Shown in pieces: positions 42,485 to 50,047 of a stretch of 64,000 bases of DNA. The translations under genes were made by a program, and so were the position numbers. This DNA comes from an uncultured Treponema sp. (GTDB lineage: Bacteria > Spirochaetota > Spirochaetia > Treponematales > Treponemataceae), in contig CAJPOF010000004.1 of the NCBI GenBank assembly GCA_905372235.1, positions 5,340 to 69,339 on the forward strand, in the 5' to 3' direction. The notes under the pieces are model-generated. The model was not told the origin of the DNA. It did no database searches and worked only from the letters and a program-made list of their open reading frames with translations. Position 1 is the first letter of the stretch. Every line of letters begins with the position of its first letter.

Positions 42485-43594
42485 CTATTTACTAGCCATT
42501 CCGTTCCTTATCAAAGCCATGTTGCATCTTGCAGGCTCGGAACAGTCGTCCCTGTGCAGATGAAGACCGTTTCCAAGGCAACGCTTGAAGCTTTTACACT
42601 TTGCGCATTTTCCGCATTTCGCCCAGCTTCTGTCTCTCATGTTCCTGTATCTTGTCTTCCAGATTTCCGGGAACGGAGTTTCGTAGATGTTTCCCTGAAT
42701 GAACGCCTTGCTTCTTACGCTTAGGCAGCCGCTTGCATTCCCGTCGCACATTATAGAACCTACGTTTACCCCCGCCCTGCAGAAGAAAAAATAGTCCCGC
42801 ACTTTCAGCTCGTATTTTTCAAGGTAGCCTTCGCATGAATAATTCAAGTGTATGGATTTTCCGTCTTCCGTTCTGTATTGCCGAGTCTCCTTTATGAACT
42901 CCATAAGTTCCACATATTCCCGGCTTGAAAGCGAAAGGTCGTTATAACCGGCTCTTCCTTCAGGAAAAATCGAAAATATCCGCCAGTCCGTTATGCCGTT
43001 TTCGATAAGGCTTTCCCTGAATTCTCTGAGGATTTTTATGTTCCCTTTATGCACGCACGTGATTACATCGAAAACCAGGCTTCTTTTTTTGTCTCTTTGA
43101 ATTTCAAGCGCAGTTTCTATCGCCTGCATAACCCTTTGATAGCTCTGCGGATTGTTCCTCAGGTGGTTGTGTTCGGATTCAAATCCGTCAAGGCTGAAAC
43201 TTATAGAACTCATTCCGGCATCCATCAGGGAGGAAAACCGCTCTTTTGTCATGAGCATTGCGTTTGTCACTATTCCCCAGCGGTATCCAAGACGCACTAT
43301 ATCTCTTCCCACATTCTCAAGGTCGGCTCTAAGGAGCGGCTCTCCGCCTGTTATGCAAACGGTAAGTTTTTTTTGAGGCCATTCTTTTTTTATAAGCCTA
43401 AGCTGTTCGGTAAAATCCTCGACGGGCATATCGTCTATGCCTGAACATTTTAGACAATCGGAGCCGCAGTGAAGGCAGTTCAGGTTGCACCTAAGCGTAC
43501 ATTCCCAAAACAGATAGTCAAGTTCATGCCTTTCAATCTGCGCCTTTCTGTACAAAAGGAAGACAAGTTTTCCTATTCCGGATAGAAAAGACAT
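42485..43594 (-). CDS. Radical SAM/SPASM enzyme of an rSAM/lipoprotein pair
   Basis: A 369-residue radical SAM protein. The SAM-binding 4Fe-4S motif is CNLNCLHC (about residue 36), then TGGEPLLR and a radical SAM core to about residue 270. The C-terminal SPASM region has many Cys (CRAGVNVGSIMCDG, SGCLSV, CGKCAKCKSFKRCLGNG, CSEPARC) for two further clusters. Such enzymes modify peptides. The partner is the small lipoprotein encoded 12 bases upstream, which fits, from memory, the family pair described as the rSAM/lipoprotein system in Bacteroidetes and treponemes (TIGR04133/TIGR04134). The chemical modification is unknown. Confidence 0.88.
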   Translation of the reverse strand: MSFLSGIGKLVFLLYRKAQIERHELDYLFWECTLRCNLNCLHCGSDCLKCSGIDDMPVEDFTEQLRLIKKEWPQKKLTVCITGGEPLLRADLENVGRDIVRLGYRWGIVTNAMLMTKERFSSLMDAGMSSISFSLDGFESEHNHLRNNPQSYQRVMQAIETALEIQRDKKRSLVFDVITCVHKGNIKILREFRESLIENGITDWRIFSIFPEGRAGYNDLSLSSREYVELMEFIKETRQYRTEDGKSIHLNYSCEGYLEKYELKVRDYFFFCRAGVNVGSIMCDGNASGCLSVRSKAFIQGNIYETPFPEIWKTRYRNMRDRSWAKCGKCAKCKSFKRCLGNGLHLHRDDCSEPARCNMALIRNGMASK

Positions 43595-43606
43595 CGCGCG
43601 CTTAGG

Positions 43607-43999
43607 CTAATCCGCCTTGTCAAGAACAACATTCTTTATTATGAGGGTGGAAAAATCCACGTCTTCCACATTAACGGACGTTTCAAGAGTTTTGTATTTT
43701 CCGTTTTCGATTCCGTCTATGTCCTTGAATTTCAGTATGTATTTTCCAAGAGAAAATATGCAGATTGCGTAGTTTCCGTCCTTGTCGGAAATCGTTTTTG
43801 AAAGAAAAAGCCCGTCCTTGTCAAAAAGAGAAACCTCAATTCCCGGAATCGTTTTTTCCGAGCCGGACTTGATTTTTCCTTCGATGAACGAAGTTTTCTG
43901 GTTCGGAGGCATACCGTAGCAAGAGGTAAGCGTTCCGATTCCAAGTATTCCCAAAAGAGTGACGCCGGTTTTCTTCAAGTTCCATTTTATTTTTTTCAC
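43607..43999 (-). CDS. Small lipoprotein partner of the radical SAM enzyme
   Basis: A 130-residue lipoprotein, probably starting at GTG 43999 with AAAGGAG 5 bases upstream; the frame can be read back to 44062, but that N-terminus fits a signal peptide less well. A short basic head (KKIKWNLKK), a hydrophobic core and a lipobox ending TSC give a lipidated Cys at residue 27, directly followed by YGMPP. The YGxP motif next to the lipid anchor is, as I recall, a hallmark of lipoproteins paired with radical SAM enzymes. The remainder looks like a carboxypeptidase-regulatory (transthyretin-like) beta domain. It is probably the substrate of the enzyme encoded next. Confidence 0.82.
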   Translation of the reverse strand: MKKIKWNLKKTGVTLLGILGIGTLTSCYGMPPNQKTSFIEGKIKSGSEKTIPGIEVSLFDKDGLFLSKTISDKDGNYAICIFSLGKYILKFKDIDGIENGKYKTLETSVNVEDVDFSTLIIKNVVLDKAD

Positions 44000-44093
44000 T
44001 TCCACTCCTTTTGTTAAAATCAAGGAAAATCCGCTTTTCCGTTTAAGCGATGTAATTTTCATTTAAAAATTACCGGATGCGGACTTCCTTTAT

Positions 44094-45119
44094 TTATTTT
44101 ACTTCGTAAATCCAGCCTTCCGGTGCCGGAATTTCTCCCATCTGTATTCCGGTAAGCGTCTCTCTCAGTTTTTTCATCACAGGACCGATTTCATCCATTC
44201 CCGACGGAAGTTTTATGACTTTATCATGGTCGTCTATCTGCCCTATCGGAGAGATTACAGCCGCCGTTCCGCAAAGACCTGCCTCCACAAAGGATGGAAG
44301 TTCGCTTTTGTCAATCGGACGTTCCTCCACTTCGATTTTAAGGTAGTCTTTTGCCACCTGTATAAGCGAGCGTCTAGTTATCGACGGAAGAATGGTCGAT
44401 GACTTGGGCGTTACAAGTTTGTTGTCCTTTGTAACAAAAATCACGTTCGCTCCGCCCGTTTCTTCTATGTAGGTATGCATCGAAGGGTCGGTGTAGAGGT
44501 TTTCCGCATATCCTTTTTTGTGCGCATCGACCACATTGTGAAGGCTCATCGCATAGTTCAAGCCGGCTTTTATGTCTCCTGTTCCATGCGGAGCTGCCCT
44601 GTCAGTGTCGGAAAGGCGAAGTTTTATAGGTTTTAGTCCGCCCCTGAAATAAGGACCTACGGGCGTTACAAGAATCCTGAACTGATATTCGTCGGCAGGC
44701 TTTACACCTATCACGGCATTCGTTCCGAACATATACGGTCTTATGTAGAGGCTTGCGTCAGTTCCGAACGGTGGAATCCAGTCCATGTTCGCTTTTACGG
44801 TGTCGATGACAGCTTTTACGAATCTATCCTCAGGGAAAACGGGCATCTCCAGCCTTTGGCATGAATTTTTCATGCGCTCGGCGTTCAAGTCCGGTCGGAA
44901 TGTTACGACTCTTCCGTCCTTTGTCGTGTACGCTTTTAGCCCCTCAAAACACGTCTGCGCATATTGAAGCACACATGCACATTCGTTTATCACAACCTTT
45001 TCGTCTTTTGAAAGTTTTCCGCTATCCCAAGCGCCGTCCGTGTAATTCGAGATGAACCGTTTTGATGTCTTTATGTACGAGAAAGGCAGGTTCTTCCAGT
45101 CAAGTTTTTTCTTTGCCAT
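44094..45119 (-). CDS. ilvE: Branched-chain amino-acid aminotransferase
   Basis: A 341-residue class IV PLP aminotransferase for the last step of Leu, Ile and Val synthesis. Family landmarks are ETCFEGLKAY-like QTCFEGLKAY, RMKNSCQRLEMP, the PLP Lys in IKAGLNYAMSL, and YIEETGGANVIFV. GLCGTAAVISP matches the phosphate-binding turn. The ATG at 45119 (MAKKKLDW) has GGAG 8 bases upstream. A promoter lies 44 bases upstream. leuC and leuD are elsewhere in the window. Confidence 0.96.
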   Translation of the reverse strand: MAKKKLDWKNLPFSYIKTSKRFISNYTDGAWDSGKLSKDEKVVINECACVLQYAQTCFEGLKAYTTKDGRVVTFRPDLNAERMKNSCQRLEMPVFPEDRFVKAVIDTVKANMDWIPPFGTDASLYIRPYMFGTNAVIGVKPADEYQFRILVTPVGPYFRGGLKPIKLRLSDTDRAAPHGTGDIKAGLNYAMSLHNVVDAHKKGYAENLYTDPSMHTYIEETGGANVIFVTKDNKLVTPKSSTILPSITRRSLIQVAKDYLKIEVEERPIDKSELPSFVEAGLCGTAAVISPIGQIDDHDKVIKLPSGMDEIGPVMKKLRETLTGIQMGEIPAPEGWIYEVK

Positions 45120-45162
45120 GCATGAGTCTCCTGTTTTGCCGTAGGCTCTGTTTGTTTTTACG

Positions 45163-45191
45163 ACTTTAACATTATTGAAAGAAATTGACAA
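45163..45191 (-). promoter_or_regulatory. Promoter of ilvE
   Basis: On the minus strand: TTGTCA (45186-45191), 17-base spacer, TAAAGT (45163-45168). Confidence 0.55.
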
Positions 45192-45356
45192 CGCCACGCC
45201 TCTTCTAGAAGCGAAAAACAGATTTTAATCCGTTGCATTGAGTTTTTATTTTCCAAAACAATAAGATTTTCGCCGTTTTTTAGAACTTAAAAAAATTCTA
45301 AGCAAACACAAAAAGATTTTCTAGCCTGAGATTTCCGCACAAGTTTTTCGTATGTA

Positions 45357-45385
45357 TTGAGAAATGTTCCGAAAAAAACTATACT
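45357..45385 (+). promoter_or_regulatory. Promoter of the lipoprotein/thrC unit
   Basis: TTGAGA (45357-45362), 17-base spacer, TATACT (45380-45385); the leader to the ATG at 45449 is about 57 bases. Confidence 0.7.
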
Positions 45386-45448
45386 TTGAAAATTGAACTT
45401 CATTCGATAGAGAAAATCAAAAAGATTTTCCACAAGGACACAATTAAC

Positions 45449-46462
45449 ATGAACATAACAAAGCCCACATCCATCGCACTTTTAACGCTTTCCACGCTGC
45501 TTTTCGCGTCCTGCGTATCTTCGCCAAAGCAAGAAAACAAAAGCATGGAAGAACGGGACAACAGTATCGAAGAGGAAAGCACAGGTAAAATAATCAGAGA
45601 ACCCAAAATTCTTACTGTGGTGGACACGGAAAACGAAGAAGAAAAAGAGTTCAAATCAATGCTGAAAAAAATACAACTTAGGGTAATCTCAAGCCCGGAA
45701 AAAGAGGAAGTTTACGTAGGAAGCGCATTTTCCTCACCTTATGTGGTTTCGGTCATGGATAAAAACGGTCCTGTAAAAAATTTCGACATAACAGTTTCAT
45801 GGCCGACATCAAGAAACGGCGGCACTCTGATATATTCCACCGCAAGCGTCAAAACCGACTCCGACGGAAAAATCTTTTTCAATCCGGGTCTTCCGTCAGT
45901 TCCGGCAAAGGACACGATAACATTTTATCCTGCGCCGCCAACTTCTTCCCCGGAATTAACAAGGGAAGCCATGGAATCTTCCGTATCTTCTCCGTATCGG
46001 GTAAAGTCAAAATACATAAAGCGTCCGGGCGGAATCCTTTTTGTGTACGACTACAACGAAAAAGGAAATCCCACAACGAACAACTTCTCCCTGCTTCAGA
46101 ACCTGAGGAACGCAGGAGTAAACGCAGGAAACGCACCGGTAAGCGATTCCTCGTATTTCATTCGTCCTGTTCACGACGTTTACAGGGCTTGCGTGAACAT
46201 AACGCAGGGCGAAATAAAAAAAGCGGCGAACTTTCTTGTGGTCGGAACATTCAAATGGGAAAAACCCGCCCAAGAGGACGAGAACGAGACAACAGTTACG
46301 CTTACGGCGAATTTTTCGTGCATAGACATGAGCGACGGCTCGGTAAAATACAGTTCCACGATAACCGAATCCGTAACTGACAGGTCAAAACGGAACGCAG
46401 AAACCGCATGCCGCTCTCTTCTTGCCGCAAAAGTTGCAGAAGAAATAATATACGGAATGTAG
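45449..46462 (+). CDS. Putative lipoprotein of unknown function
   Basis: A 337-residue lipoprotein. The signal peptide of MNITKPTSIALLTL ends in a lipobox LFASC (Cys about residue 22), followed by a Glu/Lys-rich linker. The middle (about 95-190) looks like an Ig-like or invasin-like beta domain (VSVMDKNGPVKNFDITVSWP), and the C-terminal about 130 residues resemble the LPP20/CsgG-like fold (FLVVGTFKWE, TVTLTANFSCIDMSDG, AETACRSLLAAKVAEE). The ATG at 45449 has AAGGA 11 bases upstream and is chosen because it gives a clean signal peptide. thrC starts 21 bases after the stop. Confidence 0.78.
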   Translation: MNITKPTSIALLTLSTLLFASCVSSPKQENKSMEERDNSIEEESTGKIIREPKILTVVDTENEEEKEFKSMLKKIQLRVISSPEKEEVYVGSAFSSPYVVSVMDKNGPVKNFDITVSWPTSRNGGTLIYSTASVKTDSDGKIFFNPGLPSVPAKDTITFYPAPPTSSPELTREAMESSVSSPYRVKSKYIKRPGGILFVYDYNEKGNPTTNNFSLLQNLRNAGVNAGNAPVSDSSYFIRPVHDVYRACVNITQGEIKKAANFLVVGTFKWEKPAQEDENETTVTLTANFSCIDMSDGSVKYSSTITESVTDRSKRNAETACRSLLAAKVAEEIIYGM

Positions 46463-46483
46463 AACAATTTTTTCGAGGGAAAG

Positions 46484-47899
46484 ATGATTTATACAGACAC
46501 AAGGGACAAAAACGCAAGCGTGGATTTCAAGACTGCGGTCATGAACGGAATGAATGTGGCGACAGGAGGACTGTATGTTCCTCTAAATTATCCGGAACTT
46601 CCGCCTTCATTCATAAACAAGAATCCTGAGCCTTCGTTCAGGGACGTGGCGTTCAACATGGCAAAGCCTTACGTTGAAAACGAGATTCCTGACGACGACC
46701 TTATGGGAATAATTCAGGATTGCTACCCATTCACGCCAAAAATAGTTCCTTTGGACAACAATTCCTACGTGCTGGAACTTTTTCACGGACCTACCTGTGC
46801 GTTCAAGGATTTCGGAGCAAGGTTCATGGCAAGAGTCATGTCGTATTTCAACAGGAACGAAAATGACAGGCTTCACATATTGGTAGCGACTTCGGGCGAC
46901 ACGGGAAGCGCTGTCGGCTCTGCGTTCCATAACGTCCCCGGAATTGACGTAACAATACTTTATCCGATGGGAAAAATTTCCAACATTCAGGAAAAGCAAC
47001 TTTCCACGTTCACGGGAAACGTCAGGGCGTTGAAGGTCGCAGGCACATTCGACGACTGCCAGCGTCTTGTGAAGACAGCATTCACGGACAAGGAACTCAG
47101 GAAAAAATTCAGGCTGTCGTCCGCAAATTCCATAAACATATCCCGACTTTTGCCGCAGAGTTTCTATTATATGTACTCGTCTCTAATCGTCAGAAACAGA
47201 GCCCCGTTGGACACGAAACTTGAAAATCCGTCGATAATACAGGTCGTTCCTAGCGGAAACTTCGGAAACCTTACGTCAGGACTTATCGCAATGAAAATGG
47301 GCGCGCCAATTAAAGGTTTTGTGGCGGCGACAAACACGAACCGCACAATCCCCGACTGGATAGCGACCGGAGAGTATAACGCCCGTCCGTCCGTGGAAAC
47401 ATACGCCAACGCAATGGACGTAGGCTCGCCCTCAAACTATGAAAGGATAAAAGCCATGTACACGCTTGATCAAGTGCGTTCTCTTTTTGCGTCCTACTGG
47501 CTTGACAACGAAGGAATAAAAGATGCCATCAAGGAATGTAACCAAAATACTGGCTACATAATAGATCCGCACGGAGCGATCGGATACAAGGCGTGGCTTG
47601 ATATAAAAAGCGGAAAGATGGAAATGCTTTCAAACGGTGCTGTACATGACTACACAACCCCCGGTCTCACCCCTAACCTTCCGTCATGGAAAGACGATGT
47701 ATTGAAAAAGAACGCCGTGGGAATAATTCTTGAGACAGCGCATCCTGCAAAATTTGCGGACATAGTAAGTTCCTCCATCGGACGGGAGCCTGCCATTCCT
47801 GAAAGACTCCAGGAAATCATGAACCTTCCCGACATGGCAATTCCGATGGAAAACGACTATGAATCCTTCAAGGACTGGCTTTCATCTTCATTGCAATAA
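46484..47899 (+). CDS. thrC: Threonine synthase
   Basis: A 471-residue PLP lyase converting O-phosphohomoserine to threonine. The PLP Lys lies in HGPTCAFKDFGARFMAR, and the phosphate-binding and substrate regions include VATSGDTGSAVGSAF, PMGKISNIQEKQLST, PSGNFGNLTSGLIA and GAIGYKAW. The length suits the long fungal/proteobacterial class. GAGGGAAAG precedes the ATG. The downstream interval of 185 bases to the convergent permease contains three hairpins. Confidence 0.97.
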   Translation: MIYTDTRDKNASVDFKTAVMNGMNVATGGLYVPLNYPELPPSFINKNPEPSFRDVAFNMAKPYVENEIPDDDLMGIIQDCYPFTPKIVPLDNNSYVLELFHGPTCAFKDFGARFMARVMSYFNRNENDRLHILVATSGDTGSAVGSAFHNVPGIDVTILYPMGKISNIQEKQLSTFTGNVRALKVAGTFDDCQRLVKTAFTDKELRKKFRLSSANSINISRLLPQSFYYMYSSLIVRNRAPLDTKLENPSIIQVVPSGNFGNLTSGLIAMKMGAPIKGFVAATNTNRTIPDWIATGEYNARPSVETYANAMDVGSPSNYERIKAMYTLDQVRSLFASYWLDNEGIKDAIKECNQNTGYIIDPHGAIGYKAWLDIKSGKMEMLSNGAVHDYTTPGLTPNLPSWKDDVLKKNAVGIILETAHPAKFADIVSSSIGREPAIPERLQEIMNLPDMAIPMENDYESFKDWLSSSLQ

Positions 47900-47926
47900 T
47901 CATGTAGAAAAATCGTTAAAAAACTG

Positions 47927-47964
47927 CGGGCTGTCTAAAAGGCTTTTACTTTTTAGACAGCCCG
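47927..47964. terminator. Hairpin 1 between thrC and the permease gene
   Basis: Perfect 14-bp stem, CGGGCTGTCTAAAA with its complement at 47951-47964. T runs occur on both sides, with a better one on the minus strand, so it may serve both convergent genes. Confidence 0.7.
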
Positions 47965-47968
47965 TCGA

Positions 47969-48008
47969 GTTTTAAATTAAGTCCTTGCATTTTGACTTAA
48001 TTTAAAAC
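47969..48008. repeat. Hairpin 2 between thrC and the permease gene
   Basis: Perfect 15-bp inverted repeat, GTTTTAAATTAAGTC at 47969-47983 with its complement at 47994-48008, loop of 10 bases, AT-rich. Confidence 0.75.
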
Positions 48009-48021
48009 ATCGCAAAAAATC

Positions 48022-48063
48022 AAGGAAACTTTCCAAACGTTTTAGTTTTTGGAAAGTTTCCTT
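48022..48063 (-). terminator. Hairpin 3, terminator of the permease gene
   Basis: Perfect 16-bp stem (AAGGAAACTTTCCAAA at 48022-48037 with 48048-48063) and, on the minus strand, a T run right after it, 22 bases beyond the permease stop. Confidence 0.8.
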
Positions 48064-48084
48064 AACCAAGATTTTATCCTTACG

Positions 48085-49449
48085 CTATTTAAGAGCCTCG
48101 AACACTATGTCCGCAAGGAAGACGAACGCAAGAATCCATGTGACAACTGGTATGTCCCTTGCCTTTTTACCGGCGCATTTTGCTATCACGTAGGATATGA
48201 TTCCCCACATGATTCCTTTTGACACAGAGTACGAAAACGGCATCGTCATTATGGTTATGAACGCAGGGATTCCCTCTGTCGGGTCATTGAAATCTATGGC
48301 GACCACCGATTTCATCATAAGGTAGCCCACGAATATCAATGCCGGAGCGGTAGCAGCCGATGGAATTAAGAAAAATAAAGGTCCTATGAAAAGCGAGAGG
48401 AGAAAAAGAATTCCCGTCGCAACGGAAGCCAAGCCTGTCCTTGCGCCGGCTGCCACACCGGACGAAGATTCCACGAACGATGTAACCGTGCTTGTTCCAA
48501 GGCAAGCGCCCACCACAGTACCTGCGGCATCCGAAAACAAAGCGCCCTTCACGTTCTGAATCTCGCCGTTCTTGTCCTTCAAGTTTGCCTGCTCGGCGAC
48601 GCCAAGCAAAGTTCCTATCGTGTCGAACATATCCGTGAAAAAGAAAGTGAAGAAAATCACAAAGAATTTTCCAAGGACAAGAGCGCTGAAGTTCCCCGTG
48701 GAAGGGTCTATCAGCATTCCCTTAAAATCAAAAGCGAAAAGGTGAGGTTTTGCAGGAAGTGAAAACGGCTTCCAGCCTTCAGGAATCTTAGTAACCCCAA
48801 AAGGAATCCCTATAATCGTCGTAAGAACGATTCCTATAAGGATTGAGCCGGGGACCTTCAGCGAATAAAGGACTATCGTAATTACAAGACCTATTACAGC
48901 CACTATAGCCGCGGAATGTTCCATGCTGAAATTCACGAATCCGATGGTCGTTCCCGTGTCCGTTGAACAGATGCCTGCGTTCACAAGACCGATTATCGCT
49001 ATGAAAAGACCTATTCCGACTGCGACAGCCTTCTTTAAGCCATCGGGAATCGACTTAATCAACGCCTCCCTGACTCCGCAAAGGGAAAGCACGATGAAAA
49101 CGATTCCCTCAAAAAGGACGGCTGTAAGCGCAAGTTTCCACGAAGCGCCCATTCCAAGCACGACCGTGTACGTGAAAAAGGCGTTCAGCCCAAGTCCCGG
49201 AGCAAGAGCCACCGGAAGGTTCGCAACAAGCGCCATCACAAGGGTCGCAATTCCTGCCGACACTGCGGTCGCGGTGAACACTCCGCCCCACGTGGGAAGA
49301 GTTCCTTGAGGCAATCCCAGCCCTGCTCCCGAAAGAATATTCGGGTTCACCGCAAGAATGTACGCCATTGCAAGGAACGTCGTCACTCCTCCGATGATTT
49401 CTTTTGCGAAGGTGGTATTCCTTTCCTTCAATTTAAAAAACTTTTCCAT
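48085..49449 (-). CDS. AzgA/PbuG-type NCS2 purine permease
   Basis: A 454-residue, about twelve-helix transporter of the AzgA-like branch of NCS2, importing hypoxanthine/guanine or adenine by proton symport. Family signatures include GGVTTFLAMAYILAVNPNIL, the GLGLNAFFTYTVVLGMG segment, FFFTDMFDTIGTLLGVA, CLGTSTVTSFVESSSGVAAG-type ARTGLASV, and DPTEGIPAF. The ATG at 49449 is preceded by TGGAGGA; a further ATG at 49467 has no site. Substrate among the purines is inferred from family only. No purine riboswitch is visible in the 36 bases upstream. Confidence 0.9.
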   Translation of the reverse strand: MEKFFKLKERNTTFAKEIIGGVTTFLAMAYILAVNPNILSGAGLGLPQGTLPTWGGVFTATAVSAGIATLVMALVANLPVALAPGLGLNAFFTYTVVLGMGASWKLALTAVLFEGIVFIVLSLCGVREALIKSIPDGLKKAVAVGIGLFIAIIGLVNAGICSTDTGTTIGFVNFSMEHSAAIVAVIGLVITIVLYSLKVPGSILIGIVLTTIIGIPFGVTKIPEGWKPFSLPAKPHLFAFDFKGMLIDPSTGNFSALVLGKFFVIFFTFFFTDMFDTIGTLLGVAEQANLKDKNGEIQNVKGALFSDAAGTVVGACLGTSTVTSFVESSSGVAAGARTGLASVATGILFLLSLFIGPLFFLIPSAATAPALIFVGYLMMKSVVAIDFNDPTEGIPAFITIMTMPFSYSVSKGIMWGIISYVIAKCAGKKARDIPVVTWILAFVFLADIVFEALK

Positions 49450-49485
49450 AAATCCTCCATTGTTCATTATGAAATTGTTGATTTT

Positions 49486-50031
49486 CTATTTTTCGTAGCC
49501 GTAAAAATCTACAACGGATCTTCCGTATATCCTTTGGTCCGTCCTTGAAAGTTCCCCGATATTTTCAGGCATGGATTTTTCTTCCGGTCTGTGAATCAAG
49601 ACAAGGCCGCCTTCGTTCAGAAGTTTCCGTTCGCTCACCTCAAGGATAAGTTTTTCATGGAATTTGTAGGGAAACGGCGGATCAAAAAATATGAAGTCAA
49701 AAGTCGTTTTACATCTTTTTAGAAAATATTCCACAGGCATGAAATGGCACTGTATTTTTACGCCACATTCCTTCTGCGCCACCTGAACATTTTCCAAAAC
49801 GGTCTTTACTTTTACTTTGTCTTTCTCGCAAAGTTCCACATTCGAAGCCCCTCTTGAAACGGCTTCAACGGCGACAGTCCCCGACCCGCTGAAAAGATCA
49901 AGCCAACTTTTTCCGCTCAAGTCTCCAAGGACGGCGAACACGGATTCCCTCATTCTGTCCATGGCGGGTCTTATTATTCCGTCGGGACATTTCATGATTC
50001 TTCCCTTCAATACGCCACCTGTAATCCTCAT
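49486..50031 (-). CDS. rsmD: 16S rRNA (guanine-966-N2)-methyltransferase
   Basis: A 181-residue SAM-dependent methyltransferase of the RsmD family, acting on 16S rRNA. The N-terminal RITGGVLKGR and RPAMDRMRESVF are typical, with the SAM loop LDLFSGSGTVAVEA and catalytic motif FFDPPFPY. AGGAT lies 7 bases before the ATG. It sits between the ankyrin gene (16 bases upstream) and the permease gene (36 bases downstream) on the same strand. Confidence 0.95.
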   Translation of the reverse strand: MRITGGVLKGRIMKCPDGIIRPAMDRMRESVFAVLGDLSGKSWLDLFSGSGTVAVEAVSRGASNVELCEKDKVKVKTVLENVQVAQKECGVKIQCHFMPVEYFLKRCKTTFDFIFFDPPFPYKFHEKLILEVSERKLLNEGGLVLIHRPEEKSMPENIGELSRTDQRIYGRSVVDFYGYEK

Positions 50032-50047
50032 TTCTTCATCCTAAAAA

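Larger units (their letters stand above)
45120..45448. other. Intergenic region between ilvE and a divergent lipoprotein gene
   Basis: It holds the two divergent promoters listed separately and a short dyad (TTAGAA, 10 bases, TTCTAA, at about 45280-45301) that might be an operator. I see no coding frame or recognisable RNA in it. Confidence 0.5.
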
